From Sediminibacterium sp. FEMGT703S (GTDB lineage: Bacteria > Bacteroidota > Bacteroidia > Chitinophagales > Chitinophagaceae): a stretch of DNA of 64,000 nt. Numbering within the stretch: the stretch's first letter is position 1; each line of letters opens with the position of its first letter. Location: positions 310,001 through 374,000 of the forward strand of contig PGCO01000013.1 in the NCBI GenBank assembly GCA_002786355.1. Reading direction: 5' to 3'. The notes under the pieces were generated by a model. That model made no database searches. It was not told the origin of the DNA and saw only the letters and a program-made list of their open reading frames with translations. A program made the position numbers and the translations under genes. Shown here one piece after another: positions 36,551-44,707 of this stretch.

Positions 36551-37371
36551 ATGAACGTTACATTTGCGTGAATGGAGAAATGATACAAGCAAATAGTCTG
36601 TGCATATCTGCTTCCGATTTAGCTATTCAAAGAGGCTATGGCATTTTTGATTTTTTGGTTACGGTTAATGGTAAACCCATTTTTTTAGAAGACCATATCC
36701 ATAGATTTTATTCCTCAGCAAAATCTATGCACTTACCCGTTCTGTTGAGTCAGTCAGCCCTTATTGATGCAATAGAACAATTAATGCAAAAAAATAACTT
36801 ACCCAATTCAGGCATTCGCATTACGCTTACTGGAGGGGACTCACCTGATGGCTATTCAATTGGGAATCCGAATTTAATCATCAGCCAATCTCCCTTTAAT
36901 TACCAAGATCAGGTATTTGAAAAAGGATTGAAACTAATTACACACGAACACCAACGACAGTTACCCTTTATTAAAACCATCGACTATTTAAAAGCCATAT
37001 ACTTGCAACCTACTATTAAATCTGCAGGAGCTGATGATGTATTGTATTTTTTTAACGGTGTAGTAACCGAATGCCCTAGAGCCAACTTTTTTATGGTCAC
37101 TGAACAAAACGAAGTACTTACACCAAAAGACAATATTCTACACGGTGTTACTCGAAAAAAAATACTAGAATTAAACGGGTATCAAATCAAAGCTTCTGAT
37201 ATATCCATTCAAATGCTGGCTACAGCCAAAGAAGCTTTTATCAGTAGTTCTACTAAAAATATACTTCCAGTTATTTCAATCGGCAACAAATTGCTTGGGG
37301 ATGGGAAGCCAGGCCCCATTACACGTAATTTATATCAACAATTAATTCAATTAAAAGAAATTTCATTTTAA
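36547..37371 (+). CDS. Class IV PLP aminotransferase (BCAT / D-amino acid transaminase-like)
   Basis: 274 residues of fold type IV. Marks are RGYGIFDFLVTVNG, PLP lysine in PFIKTIDYLKAI (~140), VTECPRANFFMV with the conserved Glu, and HGVTRKKILEL. The family includes branched-chain and D-amino acid transaminases and ADC lyase, and the sequence alone does not separate them. It overlaps the upstream P1 peptidase by ATGA. Its position after a peptidase that can handle D-residues suggests amino acid breakdown, which is inference. Confidence 0.85.
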   Translation: MNERYICVNGEMIQANSLCISASDLAIQRGYGIFDFLVTVNGKPIFLEDHIHRFYSSAKSMHLPVLLSQSALIDAIEQLMQKNNLPNSGIRITLTGGDSPDGYSIGNPNLIISQSPFNYQDQVFEKGLKLITHEHQRQLPFIKTIDYLKAIYLQPTIKSAGADDVLYFFNGVVTECPRANFFMVTEQNEVLTPKDNILHGVTRKKILELNGYQIKASDISIQMLATAKEAFISSSTKNILPVISIGNKLLGDGKPGPITRNLYQQLIQLKEISF

Positions 37372-37401
37372 ATTTAATAACCGAAAATTAAATTATACAC
37401 A

Positions 37402-38451
37402 ATGAAAAAGTTCAATGTAATTCTGGTGTTTTTCTGTTTGACTATGCTGTTTGGTTGCATTTCTTTCAACACAGAACCAACTGTGAATAAAGAATATTTT
37501 AAAACCACATCAAAATCTGTACAAAATGGTGGTATACAGATGATCCCAATTACAACTAAAAGTGGAACATTTAATGTTTGGACAAAAAGGATTGGAAACA
37601 ATCCCACTATGAAATTATTATTGTTGAATGGTGGTCCAGGTGCCACGCATGAATACTTTGAATGTTTTGAGAATTTTATGCCTGCAGCAGGGATTGAAAT
37701 CATATATTATGATCAATTAGGATGCGGTAATTCACAAGACCCAAAAGATACCAGCTTATTTGATTTAGCTAGATATGTAGATGAAGTAGAACAGGTTAGA
37801 AAGGCACTCAACTTAAACAAAGAAAATTTTTACTTACTAGGTCATTCTTGGGGAGGAATTTTAGCAATGGAATATGCGTTGAAATACCAGCAAAACTTAA
37901 AGGGGGTAATCATTTCTAATATGATGAGTGACGCTATCGAGTATGGCAAATACGCTGATGAAGTACTAGCAAAAAAGATGGATCCAAAAATTTTAGACAC
38001 GATTAGAGGTTTAGAAGCAAAGAAAGATTTCGGGAATCCTAAGTATATGGACTTGCTTTACAATCACTTTTATACCAAGCATATTTTAAGAATGCCATTA
38101 AGCGATTGGCCAGAACCAGTAAACCGTTCTTTTGCAAAAATGAATCAAGGACTATATGTTACTATGCAAGGTCCTAGCGAGTTTGGTATATCCGGAAAAT
38201 TAACAACTTGGTCAGTCAAAAATCAACTTCAACAAATTACTGTACCCACATTAGTAGTAGGTGCTGAACATGATACCATGGATCCTGCTCATATGAAATG
38301 GATGGCAGGAGCAGTAGAAAACGGGACTTACTTATATTGTGCAAATGGTGGACATATGAGTATGTATGATGATCAGGAAACTTATTTCAAAGGATTAATC
38401 CATTTCATGAATGGTGTAAATAAAGGAGAAAAGAAAAATATCGTTCCGTAA
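37402..38451 (+). CDS. S33-family prolyl aminopeptidase-like lipoprotein
   Basis: 349 residues. The lipobox LFGC (~Cys19) after a hydrophobic stretch marks a lipoprotein. LLNGGPGATHEYF, DQLGCGNSQD, nucleophile elbow GHSWGGILAMEY (Ser ~148), GAEHDTMDP and His in NGGHMSMYD follow the S33 pattern. It is a diverged paralogue of the gene at 33619, differing in anchoring: this copy is membrane-bound. It begins 30 nt after the aminotransferase and ends a co-directional run of eight genes. Confidence 0.86.
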   Translation: MKKFNVILVFFCLTMLFGCISFNTEPTVNKEYFKTTSKSVQNGGIQMIPITTKSGTFNVWTKRIGNNPTMKLLLLNGGPGATHEYFECFENFMPAAGIEIIYYDQLGCGNSQDPKDTSLFDLARYVDEVEQVRKALNLNKENFYLLGHSWGGILAMEYALKYQQNLKGVIISNMMSDAIEYGKYADEVLAKKMDPKILDTIRGLEAKKDFGNPKYMDLLYNHFYTKHILRMPLSDWPEPVNRSFAKMNQGLYVTMQGPSEFGISGKLTTWSVKNQLQQITVPTLVVGAEHDTMDPAHMKWMAGAVENGTYLYCANGGHMSMYDDQETYFKGLIHFMNGVNKGEKKNIVP

Positions 38452-38458
38452 ATTCCTT

Positions 38459-39034
38459 TTAGAGCTTAATCCAAAATTTCAAATCTTCATTGCTACCAAC
38501 TCCTACTACTTGGTAGTTACTGGGCATTTCATTTTCTGAACTGTGGAACGTAGCAATCCTAGTTCCTGCTGGCAATTTATTGAGTTGCTTGTATAATTTT
38601 CGATTATACAAATTGAACAATTCAGGATGCTGTACAACTGTTTGATCAATGGCATCATTGTCTATTAGATTTTCATAAAAGGCATTATAAAAATAGAAAT
38701 GATGGTATTGGGTAAAATCAATATCTGTAAAATTACCTGTCAAGAATATGGTATTCTTTAATGACAATCTTTCCGATACTAATTGGGCAATTTGGGTAAG
38801 TGATTCCCGCTGTTCAATGCCTGTAAAAATAGCATCGGGATGAAATTGAGCCCCAATCATACAAAACTTACCTACCCCACTGCCAATATCTAAAATTCGG
38901 GCATTTACACCAACAGCTAAGAAAGCAGCTGCTTCTCTAGCAACACTTAATGGTGTCCAATGTCTACTAGCCAATGCCGAAATCTCAGTGGAGTAAAGCT
39001 GATTAAATTTTTCGTCAGAACTAAAGCATTCCAT
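38459..39034 (-). CDS. Class I SAM-dependent methyltransferase
   Basis: 191 residues. Motif I is ILDIGSGVGKFCMIGA (~50) and the acidic residue ending beta-2 is in TGIEQRESL. An aromatic-rich stretch (YHHFYFYNAFYENL) follows. No target can be inferred. It lies 15 bp downstream of the LolA-like gene and is probably the last gene of the ABC-transporter operon, though its link to transport is not obvious. Confidence 0.8.
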   Translation of the reverse strand: MECFSSDEKFNQLYSTEISALASRHWTPLSVAREAAAFLAVGVNARILDIGSGVGKFCMIGAQFHPDAIFTGIEQRESLTQIAQLVSERLSLKNTIFLTGNFTDIDFTQYHHFYFYNAFYENLIDNDAIDQTVVQHPELFNLYNRKLYKQLNKLPAGTRIATFHSSENEMPSNYQVVGVGSNEDLKFWIKL

Positions 39035-39049
39035 TTACAAATATCAATA

Positions 39050-39709
39050 TTATAAAACAGATTTAATTTGGTAATTACTCATGGTTAAATAAATAGCACC
39101 TGTTTTGGTTCCTGCTGCTTTCATTTTTTTACGATCGAGTTCTGTATCTTTTCCCATAAAGTTTATTGGGATACGAATTTTTTCAATCTCGAAATTCACA
39201 GTTACTTTATCTGGCAACACTCTTGCATCAGTATTGTATTGAAAACTTAATACGTAAGACCCATCTTTCTTAGTATTTATTTCAGACTCCATCACTCTTT
39301 TTAGTTTGGTGTCAATTAATATAGTGGCAATAGAAAAATCAGCCCTTTTATCAGTAGGAATGATATTAATTGCCTTATACATTTTGGCACCTCGCTGCTC
39401 CAATCCCCTATCAACTGTTATAAAAGAATATTCCAATAAGCTGTTCAATGAAAAATCCAATCCGCGCTTCGGTAACATTACAAAGTCATCTGATGAAAAT
39501 TTCACTTTTTTCCCTTTAGCATAATACATCTGTGCTTTCTTAACAGGCATATTAATAAATGATATATCTACTTCCAATTTCAATTGGGTGCTAAACGATA
39601 GTATAGAATCTAGTCTGCTTTTCACTTTCAATAAATCTGCATCTATCTCTTGTGCAGATAATCCCATCCATAAAATTTGAAAAATAAATAAAATTGCTGC
39701 CCTTTTCAT
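39050..39709 (-). CDS. LolA-like periplasmic protein, function not certain
   Basis: 219 residues from the Met at 39709, which starts a Sec signal (MKRAAILFIFQILWMGLSAQ). The mature part is beta-rich, with FSTQLKLEVDISFINMP, AQMYYAKGKKVKF and FSIATILIDTKLKRV, the layout of the LolA/LppX half-barrel that carries lipids. The assignment is by pattern only. Its start overlaps the permease stop by one base (TAATG). The open frame to 39766 would add 19 residues overlapping the permease and bury the signal. Confidence 0.65.
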   Translation of the reverse strand: MKRAAILFIFQILWMGLSAQEIDADLLKVKSRLDSILSFSTQLKLEVDISFINMPVKKAQMYYAKGKKVKFSSDDFVMLPKRGLDFSLNSLLEYSFITVDRGLEQRGAKMYKAINIIPTDKRADFSIATILIDTKLKRVMESEINTKKDGSYVLSFQYNTDARVLPDKVTVNFEIEKIRIPINFMGKDTELDRKKMKAAGTKTGAIYLTMSNYQIKSVL

Positions 39710-40539
39710 TACCCTATATCTTTTTTGTGAAACCAATATATACCCGCCCCCATAAAAAGCATGCAATATGCAAAGCTTAGTACACTATTAAAAATGACTT
39801 GTTGCCAATTAATGGTATAATAAAAGAAGTACTGCCAGGTATCATTTAGTTTGGCAAAAAACAGTTGATTAAACCAATTGTCACCAAAATCTACTTTCAA
39901 TAATATATTTGAAAGGATGAGAAAAAAGGCAGATACAATCCAAGTCTTCGTAGCTTCTTTAAAAAGAATTGCAATGGTTAAACTTGCAACAGAAAAAAAC
40001 ACCATCGACAAAGCGCCAGATAAAAATGACCATTGCAAGCGTTTAATAGCATCAGTTGCATCAAAAAAGTTCAAGCCATTCAAGTAGACCACTAAGTCTC
40101 CTTTTCCAAAAAAAGCATAGGACAAACCAAATGAACTAGCAGCCAACAATCCAACAACCAACAAAGTAAAACCAATTGCTACCAAGTATTTACTGAATAT
40201 ATATTTCCATTTGCTTACTGGTTGAAGCATTATGGTCTGTAGCGTTCTGTCTTTGTACTCTGATGTTAACGTTCCAGATACCACTATCATAAGAATTAAG
40301 GGCAAATGAAACCAAAGGGTGTTGAGAATCAAATAAATTAATAGGTTTCCATTCAATAAAGTTCCTTCAAAATAAAATTTCTGTTTTAAGTTTTCTAGAA
40401 GTAAATCGATGATGGTGGTACCTTGATAATAAGCACTAAATAAAATCAAAAGCTCAATAGAAAAGAGAGCCCCCAAAGCATAGTAAGTTTTACTTTGCTT
40501 AAAAATTTTATATATTTCTGCTTTTAAGAGGTATTGCAT
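39709..40539 (-). CDS. ABC transporter permease (ABC-2 type)
   Basis: 276 residues with about six membrane segments. The layout, an N-terminal helix (YYALGALFSIELLILFSAYY), a long loop and TSEYKDRTLQTIMLQPVSKWKYIFSKYL, is typical of ABC-2 permeases. It should pair with the ATPase encoded immediately upstream, whose stop shares one base with this start (TAATG). Substrate unknown. Confidence 0.85.
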   Translation of the reverse strand: MQYLLKAEIYKIFKQSKTYYALGALFSIELLILFSAYYQGTTIIDLLLENLKQKFYFEGTLLNGNLLIYLILNTLWFHLPLILMIVVSGTLTSEYKDRTLQTIMLQPVSKWKYIFSKYLVAIGFTLLVVGLLAASSFGLSYAFFGKGDLVVYLNGLNFFDATDAIKRLQWSFLSGALSMVFFSVASLTIAILFKEATKTWIVSAFFLILSNILLKVDFGDNWFNQLFFAKLNDTWQYFFYYTINWQQVIFNSVLSFAYCMLFMGAGIYWFHKKDIG

Positions 40540-41393
40540 TAACGATTGGTTTCAAATAGTTTTTCCATACTCAATTCAGGAGTACAAGAAGTTATATAAA
40601 TTTGTTCTTTAGCTAGTAACTCAATTAAAGTAGGCACTTCTGCAGCGGCAATGGTGACCATTGCACAATTCCCTTTATATTCTACATCATAGTTCTTTAA
40701 ACATAACGCCTTTCGAATATTCTCTGCGCATATATTATAAACATAGGTATTTTCTGCAATCAATTGTTGAGCTGGGCCTGCATTCACCAATTTACCCTCT
40801 TTCAATACAAACAAGGTATGGCAAAGCTTACTCAATTCCTCTATAATATGCGAAGAAAGAATGATTGCCAACTTTTCTTTTTCTGCTAAATCTGCAATCA
40901 ACCTTCTTAAAGAACTAACCCCCAAAGGATCTAATCCAGTAAATGGTTCATCCAATACTAAGCATGCAGGATTATTCAAGAGTGCAATGGCTATTCCTAG
41001 TCTTTGTTTCATCCCCATCGAAAAGTTTTCTACTTTATCAGTCCTATCTGTGGGCAATCCCACTTTAATTAAATGTGCTGTAATTTCTTGCTTGGTTAAT
41101 TGCAGTCCTTGGATGCTGGCAAATAAATGAATATTATCATATGCATTTAGGTATTCATACAATGCAGGCTTTTCAATGATGCCGCCAATAGGTTTAACAG
41201 ATTGGTTGGGTAATACCACTTGACCTGAATCAGGTGTTATTAAGCCAAATAAAATTTTGAATAAAGTGGTTTTACCCGCACCATTAGCTCCTAATAAACC
41301 ACAGATTTCTCCAGCAGCACAACCGATACTCACATCATCTAGAACTTTTCTTTTACCGTATACTTTACTGAGATTGGTTCCTGAAATAATCAT
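40539..41393 (-). CDS. ABC transporter ATP-binding protein
   Basis: 284 residues. Walker A is GANGAGKTT (~35-43), the signature loop is FSMGMKQRLGIA, Walker B plus D-loop is CLVLDEPFTGLDP and the switch His lies in ILSSHIIEEL. The C-terminal ~75 residues are an extra domain common in ABC-2 exporters. Its start overlaps the stop of the upstream 181-residue protein by ATGA, and its stop overlaps the permease start. Exporter role is likely; cargo unknown. Confidence 0.92.
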   Translation of the reverse strand: MIISGTNLSKVYGKRKVLDDVSIGCAAGEICGLLGANGAGKTTLFKILFGLITPDSGQVVLPNQSVKPIGGIIEKPALYEYLNAYDNIHLFASIQGLQLTKQEITAHLIKVGLPTDRTDKVENFSMGMKQRLGIAIALLNNPACLVLDEPFTGLDPLGVSSLRRLIADLAEKEKLAIILSSHIIEELSKLCHTLFVLKEGKLVNAGPAQQLIAENTYVYNICAENIRKALCLKNYDVEYKGNCAMVTIAAAEVPTLIELLAKEQIYITSCTPELSMEKLFETNR

Positions 41394-41935
41394 GCCTGTA
41401 AAACTAGTTGTTGATAATCGGAATAATTGAATTTAGGTTTGTAATTACCTTCGAGAAAAGTACGAGACCAAAAATGTTTTTTGAACCCAAACCAAGGGTC
41501 CTTAATCATGAAATATGGAACATAATGGTACCATTTAACGCCTTTTGCAACATAATAAGCTTTTAATTCTTCGCCAATACCTAGTTCTTTGGCAGCTTCT
41601 AAAGCTGCCATACGTTGACATTTAGACCCAATATAGGTATCTACAATTCTACGATTAAAGCCGTGCATGAAAAACTGGTCTTTTGCTCGTTTATAATTTT
41701 GGTATCTACTCCAGCCATCTGCTAAAACCAAAAAAATATGAATGAAAGAAAACATAAAGCTCCAAGCCCAGAAAAATATAATCCAATTTGAATAATAAGT
41801 ATACGCTTCATTTAGTTTAACCCAATAAAACCAAGACTCAAGTAAAAAAATAGCCAGAGAATAGTATAATAGCCTTCCAACTCTCAAATAAGAGAGGAAT
41901 GGATGTGGCTGTTTGGGTATTACACTAAAATACAT
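41390..41935 (-). CDS. Membrane protein of unknown function, first gene of the ABC operon
   Basis: 181 residues. Two hydrophobic segments lie at ~24-42 and ~50-72, followed by a soluble tail rich in aromatic and basic residues (WYHYVPYFMIKDPWFGFKKHFW). No family recognised. The stop overlaps the start of the ABC ATPase by 4 bp, so the two are translationally coupled, and it may be an accessory part of the transporter. Confidence 0.65.
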   Translation of the reverse strand: MYFSVIPKQPHPFLSYLRVGRLLYYSLAIFLLESWFYWVKLNEAYTYYSNWIIFFWAWSFMFSFIHIFLVLADGWSRYQNYKRAKDQFFMHGFNRRIVDTYIGSKCQRMAALEAAKELGIGEELKAYYVAKGVKWYHYVPYFMIKDPWFGFKKHFWSRTFLEGNYKPKFNYSDYQQLVLQA

Positions 41936-42159
41936 ATGGCTAAAGTTAACAATAGTAATAAATCAAATCAAAAATAAGTAATACTTCACTATATAGATTA
42001 GCTAATACAGGTTTATTAGTCTACCTTACAAGTATTCTACTCCACCGAATTCTATCCTTTACCTTGTTCTACAAAGAATAACAGGATTATACTCATTTGC
42101 TTAGTATCACCATTCTAAACCGAAATTAAAAATAGGCACTAACACAACCGTGTCCTCTT

Positions 42160-42720
42160 ATGAAAGTATACATAAAATACATGGTCAGCTTAAGATGTAA
42201 ATTAGTGATAAAGGAAATTTTAACACAATTAGAAATACCCTACCAAAGAATTGACTTAGGTGAAGTACTAATGACCCAACCGGTTGATCATGAAAAAGTA
42301 GCATTATTCAAAACTAGACTGTTATCCTACGGGCTCGAATTGATTGACGACAAAAAAGCGGTTTTGATTAGCCAAATTAAAGGCATTATTATTGAAATGA
42401 TTCACTACTCTGAAGATGAACCTGAAAAGAATTTTTCAGCCTATTTAAGTGATAAGTTGTGCTACAACTATACTTACTTATCTAATTTATTTTCTGAAAT
42501 ACAAGGAAGTACCATAGAACAATTTATCATTCTACACAAAATAGAAAGAGCCAAAGAGCTCATCATTTACAATGAATTAAACCTTACAGAAATAGCATGG
42601 AAACTACACTATAGCAGTGTTGCGCATTTATCGAATCAATTTAAAAAAATAACAGGATTAACGCCCTCGTTTTTTAAATCAATGGCCAACAAAAAGAGAG
42701 ATAGTTTAGAAAATCTGTAA
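42160..42720 (+). CDS. AraC-family regulator with N-terminal HMA-like domain
   Basis: 186 residues. The N-terminal ~70 residues resemble a heavy-metal-associated fold (MKVYIKYMVSLRC, DLGEVLM). Related Bacteroidota regulators have CxxC here; this one reads SLRC, so only one Cys remains. The C-terminal AraC domain (~95-175) has the first helix-turn-helix in NYTYLSNLFSEIQG and the second in NLTEIAWKLHYSSVAHLSNQFKKITGLTPSFF. It stands in front of the cupin/GH130/GT/P-type ATPase genes and may regulate them. The upstream 224-bp gap shows no clear promoter. Confidence 0.82.
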   Translation: MKVYIKYMVSLRCKLVIKEILTQLEIPYQRIDLGEVLMTQPVDHEKVALFKTRLLSYGLELIDDKKAVLISQIKGIIIEMIHYSEDEPEKNFSAYLSDKLCYNYTYLSNLFSEIQGSTIEQFIILHKIERAKELIIYNELNLTEIAWKLHYSSVAHLSNQFKKITGLTPSFFKSMANKKRDSLENL

Positions 42721-42795
42721 AACTTACAATTTATTTAATCAATACTGTAATAAAAGGGAGAAGTTAAAAATGAAACTTTACAAAAATCATATAGC

Positions 42796-43161
42796 ATGCT
42801 ACCGAAATCGAGTGAAAAAGAAAATAGTGAAGTAGAAAAATCTAAAGTCTATATAACAGTTGAGATAATTGAATACATACCTAACTCAGTGGTGATAAAA
42901 ACAATTCTACGGAAATCAACCGGAAATATTAGTGTTATGTCCTTTGACAGTGGAGAAGGACTAACAGAGAAAAAAACGCCTTTTGATACATTCATCCAAT
43001 TAATTGATGGGGAAGCAGAAATTATCATTGATGGCAAACATCAGCTACTAAAAACAGGTGACGCCATAGTGATCCCAGCTCACTCAGCTAGTACCATTAT
43101 TCCGAATGGTCGATTCAAACTCATTCAGACGATTATTAAAAGCGGATACGACCAAATATGA
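42796..43161 (+). CDS. Small cupin-domain protein
   Basis: 121 residues forming one cupin barrel (~40-115): SFDSGEGLTEKKTPFDTFIQLIDG, GEAEIIIDGKHQLLKTGDAIVIPAHS. The usual two-His metal motif is only partly present (FDTF in place of HxH). A short charged N-terminal arm (SEKENSEVEKSK) precedes it. Its stop overlaps the GH130 start by ATGA. Function unknown. Confidence 0.75.
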   Translation: MLPKSSEKENSEVEKSKVYITVEIIEYIPNSVVIKTILRKSTGNISVMSFDSGEGLTEKKTPFDTFIQLIDGEAEIIIDGKHQLLKTGDAIVIPAHSASTIIPNGRFKLIQTIIKSGYDQI

Positions 43162-44191
43162 TAACTGTTATAAAACACGGAATCATCATTGGAAAAAGAG
43201 TGAATGAATTTGAGTGCGACGGAGTATTGAACCCTGCGGTTATTAAACACAATGGCATAATACATATGTTTTATCGGGCTGTGAGTACAGGCAATAAGTC
43301 TACAATTGGCTACTGCATATTAAATAGTCCCACAGAAGTAGGTTTTAGGATGGATGAGCCAATACTTGTACCAGAAATAGCCTATGAAAAAGTAGGAATG
43401 GAAGATCCTAGAATAGTTAAGATTGAAGACGAATTCATGCTTACCTATACCGCTTACGATGGCATTAATGCCCTCGGAGCATTAATTGTTTCGAAGGATC
43501 TAAAATCATTCGATAAGAAAGGAATCATAGTACCTAAGTTAAGCTATCCAAGATTCAGTGAACTAGCCGAAGCTAAAAAAGATATAAATGAAAAATACCT
43601 ACGGTATAATAGCTATTGGAAAAGTCGTGGTCAAATAGACCCCAATATTTTACTTTGGGACAAGAACCTTATTTTTTTTCCTGAAAGAATTGATGGATAC
43701 TTATACTTCATGCATCGGATTAAACCTGATATTTTAATTACTAGAGTAAAAGAATTATCAGATTTAACAAAAACATTTTGGATTGAATATTTTATGCATT
43801 TTCAAGACTGCATCATGATTAGTCCTAAACATGCTCATGAAATTAGCTATGTTGGAGGCGGATGCCCTCCCATCAAAACACCTGCAGGTTGGCTGATAAT
43901 CTACCACGGCGTTCATGATGAAATTGAAGGGTATATTTATTCATCTTGCGCAGCCTTATTTGAATTAGAAAATCCAAACAAAGAAATTGCCAGACTCCCT
44001 TACCCATTATTTCAACCTATAGAAGTTTGGGAAAAAAAGGGTGCAGTAAACAATGTTTGCTTCCCATCTGGCACTATTGTAGAAGAAGATATCCTATATA
44101 TATATATTATGGTGCTGCTGATGAAAGAATAGGATGTGCTTCAATCAGCTTAAACGAATTAACGAATGAAATCCTTACATATCAACAATAA
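43158..44191 (+). pseudogene. GH130 beta-mannoside phosphorylase/glycosidase, frameshifted at a (TA)n tract
   Basis: The readable frame is 43158-44132 (324 residues). Family marks include NPAVIKHNGIIHMFYRA, GMEDPRIVKIEDEFMLTYTAYDG, RGQIDPNILLWDKN, YVGGGCPPIKTPAGWLIIYHGVHD and CFPSGTIVEEDILYIY. Just there a TA microsatellite (44095-44107) shifts the frame and ends the protein in VLLMKE. Removing one TA unit restores YIYYGAADERIGCA and a stop at 44189-44191, the expected C-terminus. GH130 enzymes act on beta-mannosides. Either the gene is broken, is phase-variable, or a sequencing error is present. Confidence 0.85.
44095..44107. repeat. (TA)6T microsatellite inside the GH130 gene
   Basis: TATATATATATAT, 13 nt. 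One TA unit fewer would keep the GH130 frame open to its natural end, so length changes here switch the C-terminus. Confidence 0.85.
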
Positions 44192-44192
44192 T

Positions 44193-44696
44193 ATGGAAGC
44201 ATTAATACATATCAAAACGCCCAATACTTATAAACTGCTAAAGGCAATAAAAGGCACATCAAAAAAAGAATTACCCATATTGGTAATGATTACCTCTTAT
44301 CCCCCTAGAGAATGTGGAATTGCCACATACGCTAACGACTTATACAATTCATTAAACAATAAATTTAATCAATCCTTTACTATTCAAATATGTGCACTAG
44401 AGCAAAAGAACGCTCAATATTCCTATGCGAAAGAAGTAAAGTATAAATTGAATACCAGCAGCCTAGAAAATTATATTGAACTAGCAAATCAAATCAACAG
44501 CAATAATCAAATACAGCTAATCATTGTTCAGCATGAATTTGGATTCTTTCACGGAAATGATCAGGCTTTTCAAAGTTTTCTTACATCAGTCAACAAACCA
44601 ATCATTATTGCCTTACATACTGTTTTGGGGAAGCCCAATGTAAGCACTTGCGATAAAATCATTTATGTTCATTCAAGTATATTTCATTTCAGATGA
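44193..44696 (+). pseudogene. N-terminal remnant of a family-4-like glycosyltransferase
   Basis: 168 residues from the ATG at 44193, one base after the restored GH130 stop. The text (TSYPPRECGIATYANDLYNSL, SYAKEVKYKLNTSSLENY, LIIVQHEFGFFHGND, KPIIIALHTVLGKPN) matches the N-terminal Rossmann domain of Bacteroidota GT4-type enzymes found beside GH130. A normal protein is much longer. The match breaks at HTVLGKPNV / STCDKIIYVHSS, suggesting a small internal deletion followed by loss of the remainder before the P-type ATPase. An ATG at 44166 is an alternative start. Confidence 0.78.
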
Positions 44697-44707
44697 ATTA
44701 TATTTGA

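Noticed and set aside
41936-42159. Gap before the AraC gene searched for promoter, riboswitch or small RNA
   Set aside because: No TAnnTTTG box, stable hairpin or known motif was recognised.
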